From positions 3,596,001 through 3,660,000 of the forward strand of contig NZ_JAIWJX010000002.1 in NCBI RefSeq assembly GCF_023149135.1: 64,000 bases of DNA, given 5' to 3'. Both the position numbers and the translations under genes were made by a program. The notes under the pieces were generated by a model. That model was not told the DNA's origin. It saw only the letters and a program-made list of their open reading frames with translations, and searched no databases. Source of the DNA: Fictibacillus marinisediminis (GTDB lineage Bacteria > Bacillota > Bacilli > Bacillales > Fictibacillaceae). This document shows, piece after piece, positions 1-9,041 of this stretch; within the stretch, counting starts at the first letter, position 1; each line of letters starts with the position of its first letter.

Positions 1-623
1 TTTTCTTCCATACGGTCCATGTTGATGCCGTTCGGGATGACGTGGATAATCTTTTCATCCACACCCATCTCCTTAATGTACTGTGCCGCACCCGGCAGCG
101 TAACGATGATCTGGTCCGCACGTTTATACACGAACTTCTCGATTGCACCGAACATAAGAACTGCGGGGTGGTGCTTCGACATCGAACCGAGCTCGATCAG
201 CGTCCGCGGCCACAAATCCCGGATCTCCACAATGTAAGCAGCCTTCTTCCATTTGCTTAAGAAATAGGCAGCCAGGCAGGCAAACAAGTGAACCGATGAG
301 CCGACGATGGCATCAGGACGCTCTTTTTTCTTCATCCCGCGCCACATCGCCATGAAGAAGAAGGAAATCATGTTCAGGATCCGCATGATCCCGTTCCCTT
401 TGTAAGGCAGGGTCCAGAGCCATTCAAAAATAACGCCGTTCACGTTTTCCTTGTAATTCTTCTTCTGCTTGTTTCTCCAGACAAAGCGATAAGCCAGAAA
501 GCTGCTTGCGAAAATCCGAATCTTATGGTCTTTTTTTACGAGTTCATGGGCAATGTCATAGTGTCTAGTTATTCCTGTTTCCGACGGTTTTAACGCTACG
601 TGATTTAAAATCCATACCTTCAT
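1..623 (-). CDS. Glycosyltransferase (GT4/WbuB-like), C-terminus beyond left edge
   Basis: This gene runs off the left edge; about 207 N-terminal residues are visible. It starts MKVWILNHVALKPSETG and continues with a GT-B N-domain: a hydrophobic stretch (IMRILNMISFFFMAMW), the patch EIRDLWPRTLIELG, and the domain-linker sequence IIVTLPGAAQYIKEMG followed by VIPNGINMD. That pattern is typical of WbuB/WcaI-like family 4 glycosyltransferases, which transfer a sugar from a nucleotide donor to a lipid-linked glycan at the cytoplasmic face of the membrane. The ATG at 621-623 lies inside the 3' end of the upstream glycosyltransferase gene (59-base overlap), so the two are translationally coupled. 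Donor and acceptor cannot be told from sequence. Confidence 0.85.
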   Translation of the reverse strand, partial: MKVWILNHVALKPSETGITRHYDIAHELVKKDHKIRIFASSFLAYRFVWRNKQKKNYKENVNGVIFEWLWTLPYKGNGIMRILNMISFFFMAMWRGMKKKERPDAIVGSSVHLFACLAAYFLSKWKKAAYIVEIRDLWPRTLIELGSMSKHHPAVLMFGAIEKFVYKRADQIIVTLPGAAQYIKEMGVDEKIIHVIPNGINMDRMEE

Positions 624-1793
624 CTGCCTGTTCACCCCATTTTAAAGACCTGTTGTCAGCCATGGCCAACCTTTCGTATAACGCAACCAGCTCTTGGCTT
701 TCTTTTTCCCAGTTGTACTTCTCAATGACGGCCTTCCTGCCGTTTTCACCCATCTGCTTCGCTTCCTCCGGATGTTCCATGATCCATCTCATGGCACCGG
801 CTACCGCGTCAGGATCGAGCGGGTCCACACATAGTCCACAGTGATTCCCGATGACGAAATCCTCCCAGAGCGGGAAGTTGGAAGCGATGGATGGAAGTCC
901 GGCTGCCATGTATTCAAACAATTTGATCGGGTAGGAGACCATGTATCTCGGTTCCGGCCGGATCAGTACGAGCCCGGCGGTGGACTCGTCAAGCACGTCC
1001 TTTACTTCGCCTCGGCTGAGCCAGCCTTTATGGTCGACATGGCTCCAGCCTTTCTGCTGCTTCATTTCCTGTTCCAGCTGTTCCGGAGCAAATTTGCCGG
1101 CGAGAACAAGCTCGCCTTGTTTTCCTTGCCCGTTCAGAACTTCGATCGCCGAAACCATCTCTTTGATGCCACGAAGTTCCGTGATTCCCCGATATAAAGG
1201 AAGCTGCTTTCTTTCCGTTCCGCAGTTTGGCTCTCTGAAGGATTTCCCATCAGTTCTTGCAGGATCGGGAAGTTGTGAACCGTCACCGTGTTGGCGTTAT
1301 ACGTTTTAAAACGCTTCGTGATCGTCGGTGTGGCCGTCACAACGGCATCAAACCTGCTGGCTGCGTATTTCTCCATCTTTTTTACCGAGACTGAGATGTT
1401 CTTTCTGAGCAGCTTCGGAATCCACTGTTTGGAGAGGACCTGCTCAGGCACATCTTCATGAACATCATAGATGACTTTCTTGCCTTTCTTTTTTAAGAGA
1501 AGACCGATGATCATCAGCTCGGGATCATGGAAATGGTATACATCGGCGTCTACTTCAATCGCCGCCGTATACACGCTTTTTGCAGCAGCAATCATCCGAG
1601 AATAGCGGTTGCTTGCCGTTGAGGACACACCAACAACTTTTACGCCGTCTATTATTTTATTTTCGGTATTTGGTGCTATTAAATATACATCGTGTCCCGC
1701 AAGAGCTAGCGACCGGCATTCTTTCACAAAAATGCGGATGTCGTCAGCGGGATGGACTGAAGTTAAATGACAGATTTTCACGGCAACGTTCAC
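565..1793 (-). pseudogene. Glycosyltransferase (GT4), split by a one-base frameshift
   Basis: Two overlapping frames together form one GT4 enzyme. Residues 1 to about 200 (from ATG 1793) hold the N-domain: ICHLTSVHPADD, the acceptor-side motif DVYHFHDPEL, and YDVHEDVP. The other frame, from about 1185 down to 565, supplies the nucleotide-sugar binding half with VSYPIKLFEYMAAGLP and an IASNFPLWEDFV segment. The join lies at a run of four C on the plus strand (1187-1190). One extra base there would restore a continuous reading through YIGGITELRGIKEMVSAIE. It is either a real inactivating frameshift or a homopolymer sequencing error; the intact codons on both sides favour error or a very recent mutation. 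It would be a surface-polysaccharide glycosyltransferase, coupled to the next gene by overlap. Confidence 0.8.
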
Positions 1794-1805
1794 TACCTTT
1801 GGTTT

Positions 1806-1862
1806 GGGAGTTAACCATTTGCATGGAAAACCAGACCTTGGCTGGCCTGGTTTTTTATTTTT
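1806..1862. terminator. Possible bidirectional terminator hairpin
   Basis: An AACCAG...CTGGTT stem lies around 1829-1853 and is followed on the plus strand by a T-rich run (TTTTTTATTTTT). It sits between the start of the frameshifted glycosyltransferase and the dehydrogenase. On the minus strand, where the genes are, the T-tract is weak, so a terminator role is uncertain. Confidence 0.35.
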
Positions 1863-1909
1863 GGTCTAAAGATTGGATCTTTGAAAGATTTTAGTAATCT
1901 TCCTTGACA

Positions 1910-2096
1910 GGTTGATTAAAGTGCAAGGTGCGAGACTCCTCGAAATGAATTTCACATTTTCTTCGTGCGATATACCGCTGCCGAAGCCTTCCTTGTCCTG
2001 CGGGAGAAGCGTGACAGGTGAGACCCAAAGGCGCTTGAGCCGAGGGGCTCAGCGCACGCCCCGCGGAAAGCGAGCAGCCTGGAACAGAAATCAACC
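1910..2096. repeat. 187-bp intergenic element with 8-bp terminal inverted repeats
   Basis: The element is bounded by GGTTGATT (1910-1917) and AATCAACC (2089-2096). Inside are the blocks GCGAGACTCCTCGAAA, CTGCGGGAGAAGCGTGACAG and CCCCGCGGAAAGCGAGCAG, whose GC-rich segments can fold on one another (CTGCGGG with CCCCGCGG). I recognise this block pattern as a dispersed non-coding repeat common in Bacillaceae genomes. No protein-coding content is supported here. It fills the space between two minus-strand polysaccharide genes. Confidence 0.6.
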
Positions 2097-2148
2097 CTCT
2101 CAAGAGCAACAAAGATTACACGTACAACCATCTTATAAGCGTACAAGC

Positions 2149-3489
2149 TTATAGAAGGTGATACTTTTTCACTTTCGCTGATAAATCTTTCATCGCGTTT
2201 CGTGTATCGAACAATACCGGGCTATGTTCAGCGATCAGTTCATAGTCAAATGCTGTATGATCGGTTGTTAATAGAACAAGGTCGGCACTTTCAAGTACTT
2301 CTTTGGAAAGGCCATGAGTTTCCACGATACCGCCCATGTAGCGGAACGTGTTAACGTGCGGATCAACAACCGTGTAATTGGCCCCCGCTGCATCCAGCTT
2401 TTCAAGAATCGGAATGACTGGTGATTCCCTCATGTCCTCGATGTCTTTTTTATAAGCGACTCCTAGAATAACGACTTTCGCGCCGTTCATCGCTTTCTTT
2501 TCCTCATTTAATATTTTCATGCTGCGTTCGATCACGAAGTCAGCCATGCTGTTGTTGATTTCCCCCGCTGTTTCGATCAAGCGGGTATGGTAGTTGTACT
2601 CACGTGCTTTCCAAGTGAGGTAGAACGGATCGATCGGAATGCAGTGTCCGCCAAGTCCAGGTCCTGGATAGAAGGCCATGAATCCGTATGGCTTCGTTTT
2701 AGCGGCATCAATCACTTCCCAAACATTAATGTTCATCTTGTCGCAAAGGATGGCCATTTCGTTCGCCAGCCCGATGTTAATGTTTCGGAAGGTATTCTCA
2801 AGAATTTTCTCCATCTCAGCTACTGAAGGGCTGGATACTTCATGCACTTCACCCTCTAGTACGCCGCGGTATAGAGCAGATGCAACTTTCGTGCACTCTG
2901 GCGTCACTCCGCCTACCACTTTCGGGGTGTTCTTCGTGTTGAACACTTTGTTTCCAGGATCGACACGCTCTGGCGAGTATGCGAGGTGAAAGTCCGTACC
3001 GCATGTAAAACCAGAAGATTCAAGGATCGGGCGAAGAAGCTCTTCCGTTGTTCCTGGATACGTTGTGCTCTCAAGAACGATCAGCATGCCCTCATGAAGG
3101 AACTGGGCGATTTCTTTTCCTGAGCTCTCTACATAGGATGTATCCGGCTGACGGTAAATATCCAAAGGCGTCGGTACGCAAATCGCTACAGCGTCCACTT
3201 CTGAGATCAAAGAGTAGTCGGTTGTCGCGCGAATCTGTTTCGTGGAGGTAAGCATCGCAAGCTCTTCGTCCACGACGTCACCGATATAGTTGATCCCGTC
3301 ATTCACCATTTCGACACGGCTTTCCTGAACGTCAAAGCCGATAACCTTGTAGCCTGCTTTTGCTTTTTCAACGGCAAGCGGCAGTCCGACATACCCAAGG
3401 CCTACCACTCCGATGACAGCCTCTTTCGTTTCGATTTTGTTCAACAGTTGTTTTGTTACATCTCGCTGTGTTTTCTGTAGAGTTTCCAT
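2149..3489 (-). CDS. UDP-N-acetyl-hexosamine 6-dehydrogenase (WbpA/WecC family)
   Basis: This is a 446-residue UDP-sugar dehydrogenase of the UDP-GlcNAc/UDP-ManNAc type. It oxidises C6 of the sugar to a uronic acid with two NAD+. The Rossmann motif GVVGLGYVGLP lies at about 27-37, the conserved STTYPGTTEE near 141-150, and the catalytic cysteine in PGLGGHCIPIDP (Cys283). The C-terminal lid has VILGVAYKKDIEDMRESP. The ATG overlaps the stop of the upstream oxidoreductase (TAATG) and is preceded by AGGAGG at good spacing. Pairing with a Gfo/Idh oxidoreductase resembles the WbpA-WbpB pair that makes UDP-diNAc-uronic acids, but ManNAcA synthesis (WecC) fits too, because a 2-epimerase lies at 27407-28552. 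Confidence 0.9.
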   Translation of the reverse strand: METLQKTQRDVTKQLLNKIETKEAVIGVVGLGYVGLPLAVEKAKAGYKVIGFDVQESRVEMVNDGINYIGDVVDEELAMLTSTKQIRATTDYSLISEVDAVAICVPTPLDIYRQPDTSYVESSGKEIAQFLHEGMLIVLESTTYPGTTEELLRPILESSGFTCGTDFHLAYSPERVDPGNKVFNTKNTPKVVGGVTPECTKVASALYRGVLEGEVHEVSSPSVAEMEKILENTFRNINIGLANEMAILCDKMNINVWEVIDAAKTKPYGFMAFYPGPGLGGHCIPIDPFYLTWKAREYNYHTRLIETAGEINNSMADFVIERSMKILNEEKKAMNGAKVVILGVAYKKDIEDMRESPVIPILEKLDAAGANYTVVDPHVNTFRYMGGIVETHGLSKEVLESADLVLLTTDHTAFDYELIAEHSPVLFDTRNAMKDLSAKVKKYHLL

Positions 3490-4523
3490 TAGTTTAAAAC
3501 CTCCTGAGGTTGCATATTGACAGGCTGATTGGTTTCTGCTGATTCGTACATGGCAAGGACCAGTTCTAACGCTTTTTTGCCATCTTCACCTGTGACGATC
3601 GGCCCCCGGTTTTCTTTTACAGCTTCGACCAAGTCTTCAATGATGCATTGATGGCCGGGCTTTCCGAATGGATCTTCTTCTATCAATTTCTTCAGTTCGG
3701 CTGTTTCTTCTTCACTCGTGCCCTCAACGTTCCAGTGCTCTACGTTGACTGCCGTCGGACCGCCGATTTTAATCGTTCCTTTTTCTCCAAAAATGCTAAG
3801 TGATTCTTCAAAGTTTTTCGGGTAGATGGTGGTGGCTGTTTCAACGACTCCGAGTGCTCCGCTCGAGAACTTCACGAGGCCGGTGCAGACATCTTCTGCT
3901 TCGATGTCCCGGATTCGGGTGGCGCTCATGCTGAATACCTCGTTCACGTCTCCCATCATCCAAAGCATGAGGTCCAGATTGTGAATCGCCTGGTTCATGA
4001 GTACTCCGCCGTCCAGCCCTTTCGTTCCTCTCCATGGCGCCTGATCGTAATACGCCTGGTTTCTGTTCCAGCGGACGGTTGCATTGATGTGGCTGATCTT
4101 GCCGAGCTTGCCGCTCTCCACCACTTCTTTCAGCTTTTTCATCGCCGGACGGAAACGGTTCGGGTGAACGACCGCCAGCTTCACACCATTGCGTTCACAT
4201 GCATCAATGATGGCATTTGTATCATCCATTAAAAGAGCAATCGGCTTTTCTACGACTATATGCTTTTTCGCTTCAGCACCCTGTACGGCAAGCGTTGCAT
4301 GAAAGCCGCTCGGGGTACAAATATTGATAACGTCTATATTCTTGTCAGCCAGCAGCTCCGAGTAATCGGTATACGTTTTGGCATTATACGTTTCCCGGTA
4401 GAACTCCATATTTTCCGGGATCATATCACATACAGCGGCGAGTGCTGCTCCTTCTGTCCGGTCAATGGCCTCTGCATGTTTCTTCGCAATATGGCCGCAT
4501 CCTACAATCGCAAAATTAAGCAT
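3489..4523 (-). CDS. Gfo/Idh/MocA family oxidoreductase (WbpB/WlbA-like)
   Basis: This is a 344-residue NAD-dependent oxidoreductase. The N-terminal Rossmann fold has FAIVGCGHIAKKHAEAI (about residues 3-20) and the family motif EKPIAL near 93-98; the middle domain has GGVLMNQAIHNLDLMLW with the catalytic-type histidine. Lying directly before a WbpA-like dehydrogenase suggests it oxidises C3 of UDP-GlcNAcA, as WbpB and WlbA do. The ATG at 4521-4523 is chosen because AAAGGAG lies eight bases upstream; a TTG two codons earlier lies only two bases from that site. The matching WbpE/WbpD-type aminotransferase and acetyltransferase are not in this window. Confidence 0.85.
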   Translation of the reverse strand: MLNFAIVGCGHIAKKHAEAIDRTEGAALAAVCDMIPENMEFYRETYNAKTYTDYSELLADKNIDVINICTPSGFHATLAVQGAEAKKHIVVEKPIALLMDDTNAIIDACERNGVKLAVVHPNRFRPAMKKLKEVVESGKLGKISHINATVRWNRNQAYYDQAPWRGTKGLDGGVLMNQAIHNLDLMLWMMGDVNEVFSMSATRIRDIEAEDVCTGLVKFSSGALGVVETATTIYPKNFEESLSIFGEKGTIKIGGPTAVNVEHWNVEGTSEEETAELKKLIEEDPFGKPGHQCIIEDLVEAVKENRGPIVTGEDGKKALELVLAMYESAETNQPVNMQPQEVLN

Positions 4524-4760
4524 CGACAAAACTCCTTTTGATTAAAAACAATAACTTGCTGTTCAATAGATTTCTTCGTTCATTCTATATTATTTCCAAG
4601 GAATTTCAGGTAAATTCTCGGTTAAGAGATTGTTAAGCACATTTACAAAAACACGCCGCAGGATAGGGCTTTTTCCGATAAGGCTTGTCGTGCCATGCGG
4701 TATAAGATTTACATTTTCTTAACAAAGTAGATTTTGCCTCTGAACGAATCGACCCCCTCA

Positions 4761-4975
4761 AGAGAAAAGCGCAAGCACCCTGTTTAGGTCCGACAAGCGC
4801 TGGAGGTGTTATCCAGCAACACGCTTTTTGTGTTGTGGGGTAAGATCGAAGCGACCTAAGACGAAATTATGTTTTTAAATTTCGTCCTCCGAGGACCTAT
4901 GCTTAAAACAAGAATCACGTTTTCAGCCCTGGGCGCTGGAGCTAGACATTACTTCCATGCAAGCTGAACTTCGTA
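4761..4975. repeat. Dispersed intergenic repeat, copy 1
   Basis: This 518-base gap holds a copy of the repeat also found at 25592-25711. Shared blocks are GAAAAGC-GAAGC-CCCTG, AGGTCCGACAAGC-CTGGAG, the hairpin CAGCAACACG...TGTTG, then GAAGCG and CGAGGA-CTATGCT. This copy is longer, with an inserted CGAAATT...AATTTCG hairpin. The remainder of the gap (4524-4760) is AT-rich upstream sequence of the oxidoreductase gene, in which I see no gene. Confidence 0.6.
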
Positions 4976-4984
4976 GTCCATAAG

Positions 4985-5014
4985 AAAAGCACCCTCCTGT
5001 AAAAGAAGAGTGCT
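4985..5014 (-). terminator. Rho-independent terminator of the epimerase gene
   Basis: On the minus strand an AGCACTCTTC...GAGGGTGCT stem is followed by TTTTCTT, just past the stop of the epimerase gene at 5042. Confidence 0.7.
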
Positions 5015-5041
5015 ATATATATATTCTTATTGTACGTGCAT

Positions 5042-5965
5042 TTATGTTAAAAACTCTTGAGCGTGCATCTGTTTCACTGTCTCCTGGATACCTTCTGCAA
5101 GGGGCACCTCAGGCTTCCAGTTCACAAGCGCCATGAACTTGCGGTTGTCGAGGCAGCTGCGGTAGATATCACCTTCACGCGGCTCTCCGTAAACAGGCTC
5201 CAGACTGCTGCCCATTTCCTTCGCCATAACGCGGTACAGCTCGTTCACCGTGATCTCTTCGTTCGCACTGACGTTAAAGATGCCGTCCTTACATAACAGG
5301 GCAGCGGTATTGGCCCGGGCCACGTCCTCAACAAAGATAAAATCACGGGTCTGATTGCCGTCGCCATAAATGGAGACCGGCTGTCCGCTCAGCAGCTTAT
5401 CAAGGAAAATCTTGATAACGCCGCCTTCTCCGTCCTTCGTCTGCTTCGGTCCATAGATGTTGGAATAGCGAAGGATCGAGTAGCCGATGCTGTGTGTTTC
5501 GCAAAAGTTGGCGATGTACATTTCACATGTAGCTTTTGAAATCCCGTATGGAGCAGTTGGCTGAAAATGCTCACCCTCTTTGAGCGGCACGTTTTCATTA
5601 TCGCCATAAATGGCCGCTGTTGATGCGAAGACAAACTTCTTCACATCTAATGCTTTCGCCAGCTCCAGCATTCTGACCGTCCCCTCAATGTTCATCCTCA
5701 TATCGTTAAGCGGGTCTGCTACGGAAGAAGGCACACTTGTCTGGGCTGCCAGATGGATGATCGCGTCAATCTCATAAGGCTGCAGCCGTTCCGGCAGTGA
5801 GGGATCAAGAATATCACTCTGGATGATCACATCTTCCGTGTTTACATTGCTTTCGCTTCCCGTCAGAAAGTTATCCACCAAAATCGGGGTATGCCCTTCC
5901 TTCATCAGTGCGTTTTTCGTAAATGTCCCGACGAATCCTGCTCCGCCCGTTACCAATACATTCAT
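5042..5965 (-). CDS. NAD-dependent sugar epimerase/dehydratase (GalE-like SDR)
   Basis: This is a 307-residue extended short-chain dehydrogenase. It has TGGAGFVG (residues 6-13), FASTAAIYG with the active-site serine/threonine, and YGISK (Tyr and Lys of the YxxxK catalytic pair near 149-153). RDFIFVEDVA and the rest of the C-domain match nucleotide-sugar 4-epimerases (UDP-Glc/UDP-GlcNAc). It would supply a donor sugar for the polysaccharide. GGGAGG precedes the ATG. It lies 15 bases downstream of the flippase gene, apparently in one operon with it and the glycosyltransferase. Substrate cannot be assigned, and a dehydratase activity is possible. Confidence 0.85.
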   Translation of the reverse strand: MNVLVTGGAGFVGTFTKNALMKEGHTPILVDNFLTGSESNVNTEDVIIQSDILDPSLPERLQPYEIDAIIHLAAQTSVPSSVADPLNDMRMNIEGTVRMLELAKALDVKKFVFASTAAIYGDNENVPLKEGEHFQPTAPYGISKATCEMYIANFCETHSIGYSILRYSNIYGPKQTKDGEGGVIKIFLDKLLSGQPVSIYGDGNQTRDFIFVEDVARANTAALLCKDGIFNVSANEEITVNELYRVMAKEMGSSLEPVYGEPREGDIYRSCLDNRKFMALVNWKPEVPLAEGIQETVKQMHAQEFLT

Positions 5966-5980
5966 GCTAGAATCCTCCCG

Positions 5981-7309
5981 TCAGTACCTGAGTTTTAGTT
6001 TTCGAATAACCGTTCTATAGAGCCGCAGGTCGCTTTTCTTGATCAGCAAAAAGCGGTGATACGGCTCGTTTGTCACTTTTTTGTATAAGACGACCTTTAC
6101 GAGGAAGCTGACAAAATACGTGATCGTCGCAGAAAATGCGGCTCCGGTCACTCCATACCTCGGAATGAGCACCACGTTCAGCACCAGGTTAAACAGCACG
6201 TTGAAGATGGAAAGATACATGTTTAACTCGGGCTTTCCGCGGCCGGCAATGTCATTGGACAGAATCTTCTCGACCGACAGAAGCGCCACACCGGGCAGAG
6301 TGATTTGAAGCAGGCTCGCACTGTTCTCATACTGATGGCCGAACAGTGTGACGATCAAATCCTTTGCGACAATAGTCCCAATCAGCGCAATGACTAACGT
6401 AATTGCCATAATGTTTCTTGATACGAGAGAAGTGAGATGGTTTCTCTCTTCATCGGTTTCAATGGCTGCGATTTTTGGGTATAGGACATTGGATATAGAA
6501 GCCGCAAAGATAGTCAGCCTCTCCCCGATATTCATTGCGGTTACGTAGATCCCTACCGCTGAATCCACCATGAAAAACCCGATGAGGAAAACAACGATAC
6601 GATAGTTCAAAAAGCTCGCAAAGTTACTGATGTGCGCTTTAAGCCCGTAATTGACGGATTTGCGGAAATACTCCCAAGAGAATCCCCTGATATTAAAACG
6701 CAGTCTATGCTTTTTCTTCAGCTGATAGACCATGTAGGCGACATTGATCAAGTTCCCGGCGATGAACGCCATAATCGCCCCTGGAAGGCCAAGCCTGAAA
6801 ATGAGCACGAAAACAGCGACAAAGCCGAGAATTCCCACCTGGTTCACGACCATAGCCGTATTGAACAGTTTAAAATCCTGCAGCCCCTGAAAGACCGTCT
6901 GGAAATATTCGCGCAAAAACATGAACGGCAGCGCCAATAAGCAAAGGTACAGCAAAGTATGCGGAGTATGGTTGAAGAACTTTTCCGAAAAAAAGTAGAT
7001 CACAATCGCTCCTATTCCCATACTGACCAGGCTCAGCAGCGTACCGATGATGATGTTATTGTTGTAGACCGTATTCAGCTTCACGTCTCCCCTGCTGATG
7101 TAATAGATCGTCGACGTGTTGATGCCGAGCGTCAAAAAGGTCAGCAGAACCGTCGGCAGCAGGGTGATCAGTGCATACTTACCCTGTCCAGCAGGACCCA
7201 AGATCCGGGCCAGCACAACCAGCAGCAATATGCCGATGACGATATTGGTCACCTGTCTGGAAAAGGTTAAGAAACTGTTTCTGACAAAGCTTCGGTTGCC
7301 GTCGCTCAT
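5981..7309 (-). CDS. Polysaccharide flippase (Wzx/MOP family)
   Basis: This is a 442-residue polytopic membrane protein with about 12-14 hydrophobic segments. The N-terminus reads RNSFLTFSRQVTNIVIGILL and then LARILGPAGQGKYAL, the signature of Wzx-type polysaccharide exporters in the MOP superfamily. It would flip undecaprenyl-linked repeat units across the membrane. AAAGGGAG lies about 11 bases before the ATG. The start falls just after the stop (TGA) of the glycosyltransferase gene, and the epimerase gene follows, so the three form one operon. No Wzy polymerase is visible in this window; it may lie to the left. Confidence 0.85.
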   Translation of the reverse strand: MSDGNRSFVRNSFLTFSRQVTNIVIGILLLVVLARILGPAGQGKYALITLLPTVLLTFLTLGINTSTIYYISRGDVKLNTVYNNNIIIGTLLSLVSMGIGAIVIYFFSEKFFNHTPHTLLYLCLLALPFMFLREYFQTVFQGLQDFKLFNTAMVVNQVGILGFVAVFVLIFRLGLPGAIMAFIAGNLINVAYMVYQLKKKHRLRFNIRGFSWEYFRKSVNYGLKAHISNFASFLNYRIVVFLIGFFMVDSAVGIYVTAMNIGERLTIFAASISNVLYPKIAAIETDEERNHLTSLVSRNIMAITLVIALIGTIVAKDLIVTLFGHQYENSASLLQITLPGVALLSVEKILSNDIAGRGKPELNMYLSIFNVLFNLVLNVVLIPRYGVTGAAFSATITYFVSFLVKVVLYKKVTNEPYHRFLLIKKSDLRLYRTVIRKLKLRY

Positions 7310-7310
7310 A

Positions 7311-8633
7311 TCACGATCCGCTCCCTTTCTTTACACTTTTTAAAAAGTCTGTGTAATTTTTCTTTGCATCATATTCCTTTTCCCATTTGGCAAAGGCGTT
7401 CGAACGGTACTTCATTTTTTGTTCGTCCGGCAGCGCGGCGAATCGCTCGATATCATCCGCCAGCTCAGCAGACGAAACCTCTGACGGGATCAAGAAACCA
7501 TTGCTTTCATCAACAAGTTCCCTTACACCGCCGACATCTGTCGCGATGACCGGAATCGAAGTACTGAATGCTTCCATAATGGTCACGGGAATTCCTTCAC
7601 TCTCACTCACGTTCACAAAAAGATCGACCGGCTGTGACTGATAAAATCCAAAGATCTGCTGCTGGGTCCAGTGCCCCTTAAAATCGATGGTGACATGTTC
7701 CGGCAGCTCATTTTTCGCTTTGTTCTCGATCTCTTCCCGCTGTTCACCGTCTCCAATATGCGTCCAGTGGATCGGCGATGAGGTTTGTTTTAACGCCTCC
7801 ACCAACAGATCCAGCCGTTTTACCGGCTTTACGTATGAACAGGAAACCATCCTGAGAATTCGGTCATGTGAAGGGGCTGCGGTAAAGCCAGGTTTTTCAG
7901 TCCCGAGCCGGTTCACGAGAAGATGAGCATTCGCGTTTGGATATTTCGTATTAAAATAGTTCTTTCCGTCATCAGAAATCATCCGCACCGAATCGAGGGA
8001 CGAGATCACTCTTTCCTGAAATGGCAGATAAGGCAGTGAATGCCGGTAATCGTACACGTCCCCTCCGTGGGCGCGGGATACCGCAAAAAGATCCCGGTGC
8101 GTTTCCTTCAGCATCGCAAGAGCTACCGCTGAAGGCGTCAGCCAGTACGAATAAAATACGGCATTGCTTATATCAAAATTCGGATCATCCAGCCACTTTC
8201 TCTGGATCTCATCACGGATCCGAATCGCATGGCTTAGCCAGTTAGCCACCTGCATCAACCCTTTGCTGCCAAACATACGGGCTTTTGGAAGCTCTCTTGA
8301 AAGCCAGCGGCGTCCCTGAGGATCTGCCGTCACACTGTAAAACGTATGAATATATTTTTTTGTGCCTCCAGGCCTTCCGGGCAGCTGGTGGACTTGCACT
8401 TTTTCAGAAACAGGCCGCTGCTCTCCGGCTCCATTTACCGCAACAACATCAATCTTTTCAAATAATTGTTCCATATATTTCATTTCGGTTTCTAAAAACT
8501 GCTCCCCGGGCAGGTAAGGATAACGGTTGGTTATCAGGATCATGTGCTCTCTTGCTGTTTTTATGCCATTCTGCAATGTGTTCACCATCCTTTGAATCCT
8601 GAAGCTCTTAATCATTCTTGCCAAAAAGAGCAT
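7311..8633 (-). CDS. Glycosyltransferase (GT4)
   Basis: This is a family 4, GT-B fold enzyme of up to 440 residues. It has the loop ITNRYPYLPGEQFLETEM, SRAHGGDVYD in the N-domain, and a C-domain with RMVSCSYVKPVKRLDLLVEAL, the EX7E-type segment VNVSESEGIPVTIMEA and ATDVGGVRELV. It adds a sugar during repeat-unit assembly. The start is uncertain: the longest frame begins at 8633, but family N-termini begin near MILITNRYPY, whose ATG is at 8543 (preceded by AGAGAG). It is the first gene of the minus-strand operon with the flippase and epimerase. Confidence 0.85.
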   Translation of the reverse strand: MLFLARMIKSFRIQRMVNTLQNGIKTAREHMILITNRYPYLPGEQFLETEMKYMEQLFEKIDVVAVNGAGEQRPVSEKVQVHQLPGRPGGTKKYIHTFYSVTADPQGRRWLSRELPKARMFGSKGLMQVANWLSHAIRIRDEIQRKWLDDPNFDISNAVFYSYWLTPSAVALAMLKETHRDLFAVSRAHGGDVYDYRHSLPYLPFQERVISSLDSVRMISDDGKNYFNTKYPNANAHLLVNRLGTEKPGFTAAPSHDRILRMVSCSYVKPVKRLDLLVEALKQTSSPIHWTHIGDGEQREEIENKAKNELPEHVTIDFKGHWTQQQIFGFYQSQPVDLFVNVSESEGIPVTIMEAFSTSIPVIATDVGGVRELVDESNGFLIPSEVSSAELADDIERFAALPDEQKMKYRSNAFAKWEKEYDAKKNYTDFLKSVKKGSGS

Positions 8634-9041
8634 GTATAAGGCTGTTCTCTTAATCTTTCGCAGGCCGATTTTTATTTTTGCAATTCCGTTTTTTGCATAA
8701 AAAGCCTAACGGAGGCCTGAACTACCATGATAGGGGTCATTTATTAACTCAACTTAAATTTCTCATGAAGCTTTTGTAAATCTTTGTCCGAAATGTCTTT
8801 ACAGTTACCGGATTCTTCATTAAACTGTAATATTCTTTATATTATTTTTATTGTATTTACACAACTTTAAAGGTATCTTTATTGTATGCTTCCATAAATT
8901 TACGTTCCTTATGTCGAGCCATTTCGACAAGGATTACGAAGTTGCATTGTCTGTACGATCCTATTCTGTCACCAGAAAAGAAAATAACAGACCAACAAAA
9001 CCATAGATATAGATGTAGAGAAGAAAAGGAGATTACTATAG
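8634..9041. other. Divergent intergenic region, no gene seen
   Basis: This AT-rich 408-base gap separates the minus-strand polysaccharide operon from the plus-strand LCP gene. It must hold both promoters. Apart from the candidate LCP promoter I see no gene or RNA element. Confidence 0.6.
8856..8885 (+). promoter_or_regulatory. Candidate sigma-A promoter of the LCP gene
   Basis: TTTACA (8856-8861), an 18-base spacer and TATTGT (8880-8885) lie about 155 bases before the LCP start. The -35 fits well and the -10 is moderate. Confidence 0.4.
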
